From: Bacteroidota bacterium
GTDB lineage: Bacteria > Bacteroidota > Bacteroidia > Bacteroidales > Prolixibacteraceae
Length of the DNA stretch: 8,725 bases
Assembly: GCA_030706665.1 (NCBI GenBank)
Contig: JAUZOB010000127.1
Location: 1-8,725, forward strand
Reading direction: 5' to 3'
The position numbers were made by a program, and so were the translations under genes. Under the pieces are notes generated by a model. That model had not been told where the DNA came from. It saw only the letters and a list, made by a program, of their open reading frames with translations, and did not search any database. Shown piece by piece: positions 1 through 5,921 of this stretch; the first letter of the stretch is position 1; the number at the start of each line of letters is the position of its first letter.

Positions 1-1239
1 GATTGTATGTAAATCGTTTTTAAAATAATACGTTAGTGTAAAGCCATAGCTTTTACAGATTTCATTGGCGATTGCAAGTCCGAGTCCGGTTGATTCTGTC
101 GAATCACCTTGTTTGGCAAACCGTTGAAATACCTTAGTCAGATCAATCGTCGGAGCTTTACCTGTATTTTGAATTGTGATCTCCCTGTCGCGTGAGGAAA
201 TTCTGATTTCTCCCTTTTTTATATTGTGTTTTAATGCGTTACTTAGAAGGTTATTGATTAATATGTCGGCAAGCATAGGATTTATGATAGTTTTAACTTC
301 TGAAAAGAACCGGGTTGTTATTTTTATTTGTTTTAATGCAAAGAGTTCTTCAAGAAATTCAAGTTTCTTTATAATTAACGCACAAAAATCAATTTCTGTT
401 TGTTCAACAAATTGACGGTTTTCTATTTTTGATAAAAGTAAAAGAGCTTCTGTAAGTTTAGAGAGACGGTTAACTGTTTCGTACATAATATGGATCTGTT
501 GATGTTGTTTGTCACTTAAGGTCTTGTCTTGTAAAAACAGTTCCACTTTTGATTTGATGATGGCTAAGGGAGTTTGTATCTCATGTGATGCATTTTCTGT
601 GAACTCTTTCATGTTGATATAATCCGTCCTGATTTTGTGAATCATGCTGTTTAAAACCTGATTAAGCTGATTAAATTCAGAAACACCGGTTACAGAAAAT
701 GAGATATCTCTTTTTTCTTCGATTCTAAAAGACTTTAATTGATTTAAGGTGGTATAAAAAGGTTTCCATACAGAAAGAGAAAGCCATCTGTTTAAGAAAA
801 AGAGCGATAGCAAAATCAACAGGAAGAGAGTTGCCATGAAGATTAGAATGGTCTCTTGCAGGTCTTCTGATTCAAGTAACGAATGATTTAATACAACTTT
901 GTAATTCTTTCCATGAGCAGAAGTGGTAAAGGTTATTATACGGTAATGATCCAACTCTTTTTCTTCTTTATCATAAATGATCGTGTCTTTTGAATATTGA
1001 TAGCTGGTTGGGGAAGAAACTTGTGAGATATGAAAAGAGTGGTCAGGAGATTCGGTTATATAAGATGAGGGATTTTGATTCAGAAACAGGATAATGTTGT
1101 TTTTTCTTGATTCTATTATTTCATTGACATTTTGACTCAAAACTTTTCCTAGTACAAAATATAGAATGCCCCCTGCAACTGAGAATAACATCAGGGTAAA
1201 GAGCAGAAATCGCGAATTTATTTTGGTCTGAAGTTTCAT
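1..1239 (-). CDS. Sensor histidine kinase of a two-component pair, C-terminus cut by window edge
   Basis: Membrane sensor kinase that should autophosphorylate on histidine and pass phosphate to the regulator encoded just upstream. The frame is open from ATG (complement of 1237-1239) for 413 codons and leaves the window at base 1. Visible parts are TM1 at about residues 10-33, an extracytoplasmic sensor region of about 95 residues, TM2 at about 130-152, a HAMP-like linker, and the H-box SHEIQTPLAII with His219. These are followed by the N-box DILINNLLSNALKH, a G1-like NTG and the G2 motif TGLGLAI near the end. After G2 only the final beta strands remain (GFTLTYYF...), so probably fewer than 15 residues are missing. 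The start lies 35 nt after the regulator's stop, so the two are likely one transcript. The sensor domain matches nothing I recognise, and the ligand is unknown. The architecture resembles the CusS/ArlS-like kinases common in Bacteroidota. Confidence 0.9.
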   Translation of the reverse strand, partial: MKLQTKINSRFLLFTLMLFSVAGGILYFVLGKVLSQNVNEIIESRKNNIILFLNQNPSSYITESPDHSFHISQVSSPTSYQYSKDTIIYDKEEKELDHYRIITFTTSAHGKNYKVVLNHSLLESEDLQETILIFMATLFLLILLSLFFLNRWLSLSVWKPFYTTLNQLKSFRIEEKRDISFSVTGVSEFNQLNQVLNSMIHKIRTDYINMKEFTENASHEIQTPLAIIKSKVELFLQDKTLSDKQHQQIHIMYETVNRLSKLTEALLLLSKIENRQFVEQTEIDFCALIIKKLEFLEELFALKQIKITTRFFSEVKTIINPMLADILINNLLSNALKHNIKKGEIRISSRDREITIQNTGKAPTIDLTKVFQRFAKQGDSTESTGLGLAIANEICKSYGFTLTYYFKNDLHTI

Positions 1240-1274
1240 TATTATTAGCCTTTAAGTGATTCCATTTATTCCGC

Positions 1275-1955
1275 CTATTTGTTTAAAGTAAAGGAATATC
1301 CGGTTCCATAGATGTTTTGGAAGTAATCAATTCCTGAGTAATGTTGTAATTTACGTCTGAGATTTTTGATATGAGAATAAATGAAATCGAACGAGTCGGC
1401 AGTATCGGCAAAATCACCCCACAGATGTTCGGCAATTGATTCTTTGGTTAATATTCGTTCTTGATTGGAGATAAAAAATAGAAGTAAATCATATTCTTTC
1501 CTGGTCAGGATTATCTGATTGTTATCAATATATACTTGTCGGTTATCGGGAATGATTCTGATTTTTCCGGCGATAATCTCTTTTTTCCCTTCAAATTTAC
1601 GTCGTCTGATAAGGGATTTGATCCTTGAGTTTAATTCCGGAAAATGAAAAGGTTTGGTAAGATAATCGTCAGCACCCAGATCAAGCCCTGTAATTTTATC
1701 ATCGAGCGAATTTTTAGCAGAGATGATAATGATTCCTGTCTCAGGGTGAATTTTCTTCAGATCACGGACGAGTGTAAGGCCATTACCATCAGGTAGTCCA
1801 ATGTCTATCAGAACACAGTCGTATTCATATAGATATACCTTTTCAATAGCCAGTTTTAGATTCCCTGTCTTTTCACAGCGATAGCCTTCTTCTTCAAGAA
1901 ATGAAGCAATGGCTTCACATAGATTTATCTCATCTTCAACCAATAGAATTTTCAC
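1275..1955 (-). CDS. OmpR/PhoB-family DNA-binding response regulator
   Basis: A 226-residue transcription factor with an N-terminal receiver domain (about 1-115) and a C-terminal winged-helix DNA-binding domain (about 128-226). Receiver landmarks are the acidic pair Glu7/Asp8, phospho-acceptor Asp51 in LIDIGLPDGNG, Ser79 at the switch Thr/Ser position, and Lys101 in YLTKPF. The winged helix shows LTRKEYDLLLFF and the final hairpin YGTGYSF. The start codon is GTG: no in-frame ATG lies just upstream, and MKILLVEDE is the usual start of this family. The partner kinase follows after 35 nt, and the secreted TPR protein gene is divergent on the other side. The regulon cannot be deduced; the divergent gene is a possible but unproven target. 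Confidence 0.95.
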   Translation of the reverse strand: MKILLVEDEINLCEAIASFLEEEGYRCEKTGNLKLAIEKVYLYEYDCVLIDIGLPDGNGLTLVRDLKKIHPETGIIIISAKNSLDDKITGLDLGADDYLTKPFHFPELNSRIKSLIRRRKFEGKKEIIAGKIRIIPDNRQVYIDNNQIILTRKEYDLLLFFISNQERILTKESIAEHLWGDFADTADSFDFIYSHIKNLRRKLQHYSGIDYFQNIYGTGYSFTLNK

Positions 1956-1972
1956 AATAATATGATTTTCAA

Positions 1973-1980
1973 CAAAGGTA
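1973..1980 (-). promoter_or_regulatory. Candidate Bacteroidota -7 promoter element for the response regulator gene
   Basis: On the minus strand the bases read TACCTTTG, an exact match to the TAnnTTTG -7 consensus of the Bacteroidota primary sigma factor. It ends 17 nt before the GTG start, so the leader would be only about 10 nt. I do not see a convincing TTG -33 element at the usual 19-21 nt spacing, so this is tentative. Confidence 0.4.
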
Positions 1981-2144
1981 AATGCAAATTCTGTATAAAT
2001 TCTGGAAGAGTTAATCTTCTTTCAACTTCATAATTAAGCATGGAAACTCTGATAAGATTTCATAATGGAGTTTTGTAGGTTTGTTGTGTCTGTTGTTGAT
2101 TAAAAAAATAGATCATTGTTATTCATTCGTAATTGCAAAATAAT

Positions 2145-2152
2145 TACTTTTA
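2145..2152 (+). promoter_or_regulatory. Weak candidate -7 element upstream of the TPR gene
   Basis: TACTTTTA differs by one base from the Bacteroidota TAnnTTTG consensus and lies 48 nt before the ATG of the TPR gene. No -33 element was found at the proper distance. The 245-nt divergent gap (1956-2200) is AT-rich and holds no other gene that I can support. Confidence 0.22.
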
Positions 2153-2200
2153 TGAAATAAGCTTTACTATCTGAGGAATTTTATTCTAAATAGCAGATCT

Positions 2201-3025
2201 ATGAAAAGATTTTTAGTAACCTTTTTGGTGTTATCGGTGGCACATATTTGTTTTGGGCAGGATTATAAGACTTTGATAAATCAAGCCAACTACTTTTTTG
2301 GTCAAAATGATTATGAAAATGCAGAGATATTTTATAAGAAAGCGCTAATTGCAGATTCGACGAATAAAATGAATTATATCGTCTATTCAAATCTTGGTAC
2401 TACTCAACGCAGAATACGAAAAAATAACGAGGCACTTGAGTCTTATACAAAAGCATTGGAACTGAATCCAAAAGCTACTGCTGTTTTAAATAACCGTGCA
2501 TCATTAAAAAGAGTGATGGAAGATATGAAAGGATCAACTGCTGATTATGATCAGGTAATATTGATTGATCCTAAAAATGAAGAGGCTTATTTGAATAGAG
2601 GGCATAATAAAGATAAGAGTGGAGATATTCAAGGAGCAATTGAAGATTATAAAAAAATTCTTTATATAAATCCTAAAAATTTTATGGCTGAAACAAATCT
2701 TGCCAATATTAAAAAGAGTCAGAATAAATATGATGAAGTTTTAGCCGATTATAATCGGTTGATAAAAGAGCATTCGAAAGAACCCATCTTATTTAATAAC
2801 CGTGCTGATATTCTAATGGTTTTGAAACAATATGAAAAAGCGATGCAGGATATCAATAAAGCAATTGAATTGAATGTACATTATCCAATGGCATATGTTA
2901 CAAAAGGTCAAATTGAGATGAAGCTTAATCAAAAGGAAGAGGCGCGTAAAGACTTTATGAAAGCTGTAGAGTTAGGATTTGATATAAATGAATTAAATTG
3001 TATACTCAATGACATAAACAAATAA
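2201..3025 (+). CDS. Secreted tetratricopeptide-repeat protein
   Basis: A 274-residue protein with a signal peptide (MKR, hydrophobic core, probable cleavage after FGQ at about residue 20), so it should be periplasmic or surface-exposed. The rest is almost entirely seven TPR units of about 34 residues, starting near 22, 58, 93, 127, 161, 195 and 229. Most have the AxxxYxKAxxLxP-type second helix, for example SYTKALELNPKA and INKAIELNVHYP. TPR arrays are protein-binding scaffolds; there is no catalytic domain, so the partner and process are unknown. A cysteine near the signal peptide end (HICFGQ) does not form a good lipobox, so I favour ordinary signal peptidase cleavage. The gene is divergent from the response regulator and closed by a strong terminator, so it appears monocistronic. 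Confidence 0.92.
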   Translation: MKRFLVTFLVLSVAHICFGQDYKTLINQANYFFGQNDYENAEIFYKKALIADSTNKMNYIVYSNLGTTQRRIRKNNEALESYTKALELNPKATAVLNNRASLKRVMEDMKGSTADYDQVILIDPKNEEAYLNRGHNKDKSGDIQGAIEDYKKILYINPKNFMAETNLANIKKSQNKYDEVLADYNRLIKEHSKEPILFNNRADILMVLKQYEKAMQDINKAIELNVHYPMAYVTKGQIEMKLNQKEEARKDFMKAVELGFDINELNCILNDINK

Positions 3026-3049
3026 TCAAAAAGGATATTTGATTTCATC

Positions 3050-3091
3050 CGAAGAGTGCTATTCAATTTCGAATAGCACTCTTCGTTTTTT
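3050..3091 (+). terminator. Rho-independent terminator of the TPR gene
   Basis: A perfect 15-bp stem (3050-3064 pairs with 3071-3085) with a 6-nt loop AATTTC is followed directly by six T residues (3086-3091). It begins 24 nt after the TAA stop of the TPR gene and fits the intrinsic terminator model well. Confidence 0.92.
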
Positions 3092-3295
3092 GTAAATGTC
3101 TGTATATGAGTGGAGAATGATGTGTGTTCCGTTCGTCTATTCGTTGTTGAAGAATTGAATGTCTTCGATTTTGGTTATGTTTTTATCATACTAATATGTT
3201 TAAAGAATTTGAAAATCAATATATTATGAGTGGTGGCATTGTTATTGATAAATGTTCTGTATCTAATTGGAAATAAATACAGAAAAATAAATACC

Positions 3296-4024
3296 ATGAA
3301 AAAAATTCTAATCGTCATCGCAGTAGCTTTTATTTCCCTGTCTGGTTTTTCTCAGGATCTATTAACCAATGCTAATGGGAATAATGGGAATGCTTACGGA
3401 ACTCAGAATGGGAATGGTGGAGGAAATGGACAAGGAAATAATGGAAACGGGAATGGAAATGGAGGTAGTAATAATAATGGCAGCTCTTCTACTGTAGTTA
3501 CTCCCGTTACAGATTCTCAGGCCATCAATTTGACTGCACATTTGAAAACTACGATTGCATTGGACTTGGACAAATCGGATATTACATTTGATTTTGTAAC
3601 TCTAAATGATTATCAAAAGGGGTTAGGCGGTTTGGATGGAGGTTATGCTTCTGCAGGTGCTGTATCTTGTACTTCAAATTGGAATTTGAGCGCCAGAGCA
3701 ACCGGTGATTTCAAACACACAGACGGTACAACAACCATACCTCTTAATAATGTAGGCCTTTCTGTAAGATTTAAAGGCACCAACCCGATTCAAAATAATA
3801 CGACAAGCGCTCCGCTGCCTTTATCTACAACTCAGACAACATTGATCGGTTATAATGGATCAAATTCGAATGCAGGTGATTTTGATGTAAATAGTTTCAC
3901 TGTGTATTGGGAAATGGGAACAGGGAAAGGAAATATGAATCACCAAAGCCTGTTTGCTCAGGATCTGAAAAAAGGAACTTATTCGACCCAAGTTGAGTTT
4001 GTTGCATCGGAAGTTATTAAATAG
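3296..4024 (+). CDS. Secreted Gly/Asn-rich protein with unrecognised beta-rich C-terminal domain
   Basis: I do not recognise a named family. I chose the ATG at 3296 (242 residues) because it starts a clear signal peptide (MKKILIVIAVAFISLSGFSQ, cleavage after Gln20). An in-frame GTG at 3230 would add 22 residues in front of the signal peptide and is unlikely. After cleavage come a Gly/Asn-rich low-complexity linker (about 25-64) and a Ser/Thr bridge. A domain of about 170 residues (73-242) follows with alternating hydrophobic strands, one cysteine (Cys125) and the C-terminal strand GTYSTQVEFVASEVIK. By eye the layout (central W.L.A strand, then a terminal GTY strand) recalls WxL-like or fimbrial-type beta-sandwich surface domains, but this is only a resemblance. 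No C-terminal sorting domain is evident. A surface or extracellular structural role is inference. Confidence 0.85.
   Translation: MKKILIVIAVAFISLSGFSQDLLTNANGNNGNAYGTQNGNGGGNGQGNNGNGNGNGGSNNNGSSSTVVTPVTDSQAINLTAHLKTTIALDLDKSDITFDFVTLNDYQKGLGGLDGGYASAGAVSCTSNWNLSARATGDFKHTDGTTTIPLNNVGLSVRFKGTNPIQNNTTSAPLPLSTTQTTLIGYNGSNSNAGDFDVNSFTVYWEMGTGKGNMNHQSLFAQDLKKGTYSTQVEFVASEVIK
3368..3487 (+). repeat. Low-complexity Gly/Asn-coding tract
   Basis: About 40 codons are dominated by GGN and AAT/AAC, encoding runs such as GNGGGNGQGNNGNGNGNGG. The units are irregular (GN, GGN, NNG), so this is an imperfect tract rather than an exact tandem array. It probably forms a flexible linker between the mature N-terminus and the folded domain, and it may vary in length between strains. 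Confidence 0.8.
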
Positions 4025-4044
4025 AGAAAAGTTATTGATGATAT

Positions 4045-4081
4045 CAGAACACCCCGGAAGAACTTCTTCCGGGGTGTTCTG
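4045..4081. terminator. Long hairpin between convergent genes, likely bidirectional terminator
   Basis: A perfect inverted repeat of 18 nt per arm (4045-4062 and 4064-4081) around a single central base gives a practical stem of about 16 bp with a GC-rich core (CCCCGG/CCGGGG). It lies 20 nt after the stop of the secreted Gly/Asn-rich protein gene and 2 nt beyond the kdpE stop on the other strand. The flanking T runs are short and interrupted (GCTTTATT on the plus strand, AACTTTTC further off on the minus strand). The hairpin is certain; efficient termination in both directions is inferred. Confidence 0.8.
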
Positions 4082-4083
4082 CT

Positions 4084-4767
4084 TTATTCACCGAAACGAT
4101 AACCAATTCCGGATTCTGTGATAATCAGATCTGGTTTTGATGGATTTATCTCTATTTTCTTCCTTAATTGAGCAATAAAGACTCTGAGGTATTGTGTTTG
4201 ATCAATATAGCCATAACCCCATACTTCCTTCAGTATAAACTGATGTGTTAAAACTCTGCCAGAGTTTTTTGCAAGCAATGCTAAGAGATTGAATTCAGTT
4301 GATGTGAGTTTGATTAACTCTCCGCTTATTTTTACCAGATGATTTGGCATATCGATGGTAAGCTGATTGAATGTCAATAGGGGAGAGTCAACCGCTTTTT
4401 GACTCTGACGGAGGGCAGAGCGTATTCGGGCCAGTAATTCTCCGGTACGAAAAGGTTTGGTCAAATAGTCATTCGCACCATGATCCAGAGCTCTTACAAT
4501 ATCGTCTTCTGCGCTTCTGACAGATAAGATAAGAATCGGTTTCTCATACCATTCCCTTAATTTTTTCAGAATTTCAATACCGTCTACATCCGGTAGTCCG
4601 AGATCAAGAATAATCAACGAAGGGGAATGTGATGCTGCAGCTACAAGCCCATCTTTCCCGTTTGACGATTCTTTGATTTTATATCCGTTAGCATTGAGGG
4701 TTATTTCAAGTAACCTTCTAATTTGTACTTCATCATCTATGACTAATATTGTTTCAGCTGCCTCCAT
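4084..4767 (-). CDS. kdpE: KdpE, response regulator of the Kdp potassium transport system
   Basis: A 227-residue OmpR-family regulator that, in the known system, receives phosphate from KdpD and activates the kdp operon at low potassium or high osmolarity. The receiver has Asp11/Asp12, phospho-acceptor Asp55 in LDLGLPDVDG, Ser82 and Lys104 in YLTKPF. The stretch LSVRSAEDDIVRALDHGAND is highly characteristic of KdpE as opposed to other OmpR regulators. The winged-helix domain covers about 130-227 (LTSTEFNLLALLAKN, then the terminal SGIGYRFGE). It starts 11 nt after the kdpD stop, as the last gene of the operon, and ends at a hairpin. It looks intact. Because kdpD is interrupted, how this protein becomes phosphorylated is an open question here. 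Confidence 0.95.
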   Translation of the reverse strand: MEAAETILVIDDEVQIRRLLEITLNANGYKIKESSNGKDGLVAAASHSPSLIILDLGLPDVDGIEILKKLREWYEKPILILSVRSAEDDIVRALDHGANDYLTKPFRTGELLARIRSALRQSQKAVDSPLLTFNQLTIDMPNHLVKISGELIKLTSTEFNLLALLAKNSGRVLTHQFILKEVWGYGYIDQTQYLRVFIAQLRKKIEINPSKPDLIITESGIGYRFGE

Positions 4768-4778
4768 TTAAACCATTT

Positions 4779-5780
4779 TTATTCGTCTGTTTCTTCAAGT
4801 TCTGGCAATTCGGAAGGAATTTTAATCGTAAATCTGGCGCCTCCGTTATTTCTGTTTTCAACAATAACAATTCCATTATGAGCTTCGACAAATCCTTTTA
4901 CGATGGATAACCCCAAACCGGTTCCTCCTGATTTGCTTCCATCGACACGGTAAAATTTATTAAAAATTAAACGTAAAGCGTCCGGAGGGAATCCGGGTCC
5001 CCGATCCATTATCTGCATTACAAAGTTACCATTGTCATAGTACATTTTTACTCTGATATTTGATCTGTGAGGGGCATATTGTGTTGCATTGTACACAAGA
5101 TTATGCAGAACCTGTTCCATTAGACCGAAGTCTAGTTTTACCAGTGGCATGTTGTCTGGAATTACGACATCAAGATTGAAAGGCTGTAATTCATTTCTTA
5201 GATTTTCTGCTACTTTGTTAACTAAATCGTTCACGTCGCACCAATCGAGACGGGGAGTGATGTGTCCGCTTTCAAGGCGGGACATGTTTAATAAGTTCTC
5301 AATTAAACGATTTAACCGGTTTGATGCTTTAAAAATTTCTTTATTTAGAGAATCGTGAATAGTCTTATCGAATTGGGAGGAAAGCATTGTTTCCGATGCT
5401 CCCATTATTGTTGCAACCGGAATTCGTAACTCGTGCGAGATTGTGTTGAAGAGTGTCTTGTAGAGTTTGTCTGATTCATCAAGAAGCTGAACTTTACGGG
5501 CTAGTTTATCCAGAAATTCCCTTTCTATGGTGATTGATATTTGAGTAAGGAAAGTATCCCAGAATATTTCACGTTCTCCACTAATCTGTTTTTCATGCTT
5601 AACGACTAACACTCCCGGTTTGATACGAGTCCCTGAAAGCGGATAGAATGTTAATGCTCCTGAAGGCAGGGTATCGGTAAATCTGCCGGCTTTCTTCCCG
5701 TGTTTGAACGTCCATGATGCAATGCTTAAATCGTTTTGTGTTAGTGTGATATCCGATATATTCTCCGGTGTATCTTTCAA
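4779..5780 (-). CDS. kdpD: C-terminal part of KdpD: GAF remainder and histidine kinase core
   Basis: The homologous frame begins right after the TGA at 5918. The first possible start codon in it is TTG at 5778-5780, giving 333 residues and dropping about 46 residues of linker and GAF domain. No in-frame ATG or GTG occurs before the kinase core (first Met is in VATIMG), so independent translation looks poor. Features, numbered from that TTG, are the rest of GAF (about 1-85), the H-box NTISHELRIPVATI with His116 (position 675 of the full frame), the N-box HNLVYNATQYAP, the G1 motif DRGPGFP and the G2 motif GGTGLGLSI. All catalytic motifs are intact, with no further stop or frameshift. The fragment has no transmembrane segment, so if made alone it would be soluble. 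kdpE follows 11 nt downstream. Confidence 0.7.
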   Translation of the reverse strand: MKDTPENISDITLTQNDLSIASWTFKHGKKAGRFTDTLPSGALTFYPLSGTRIKPGVLVVKHEKQISGEREIFWDTFLTQISITIEREFLDKLARKVQLLDESDKLYKTLFNTISHELRIPVATIMGASETMLSSQFDKTIHDSLNKEIFKASNRLNRLIENLLNMSRLESGHITPRLDWCDVNDLVNKVAENLRNELQPFNLDVVIPDNMPLVKLDFGLMEQVLHNLVYNATQYAPHRSNIRVKMYYDNGNFVMQIMDRGPGFPPDALRLIFNKFYRVDGSKSGGTGLGLSIVKGFVEAHNGIVIVENRNNGGARFTIKIPSELPELEETDE

Positions 5781-5918
5781 TCTGTTGTTCCCGTCCTGAA
5801 GGATGAAAACAGTATCGAATAAGAAGTGTTTGTGTATATCTTTGATTGCGATGTTGATAATTTCATCAATACCATGCGCCTGAGCCAGTTCTTTGGTGAG
5901 TTGGAAAAGTGCATTACT

Positions 5919-5921
5919 TCA
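5919..5921 (-). other. Premature in-frame TGA in kdpD (codon 513)
   Basis: The plus strand reads TCA here, giving TGA on the coding strand, in the linker between the fourth transmembrane helix and the GAF domain. It is one transition away from CGA (Arg) or TGG (Trp); Arg is what I would expect at this family position. The following base is A, and only a 4-bp potential stem (AAGT/ACTT) lies next to it, so there is no selenocysteine-type structure. TGA also ends kdpC in this window, so general reassignment of TGA is not supported. Confidence 0.9.

Noticed and set aside
2044..2073. Inverted repeat AAACTC/GAGTTT in the divergent intergenic region as an operator
   Set aside because: Six-base arms separated by 18 nt are expected by chance in such AT-rich DNA, and OmpR-type regulators usually bind direct repeats.
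3226..3276. ATG-started 16-codon frame upstream of the Gly/Asn-rich protein gene
   Set aside because: Very short, no composition bias, no attenuator-like hairpin and no recognisable motif. It fits chance occurrence in an AT-rich leader.
3230..3295. Upstream GTG start for the Gly/Asn-rich protein
   Set aside because: It would put 22 residues in front of a perfectly formed signal peptide; ATG at 3296 explains the export signal.
5878..5921. Selenocysteine insertion at the kdpD TGA
   Set aside because: Only a 4-bp stem lies next to the codon, no bacterial SECIS-like hairpin is visible, and no KdpD is known to use selenocysteine or cysteine at this linker position.
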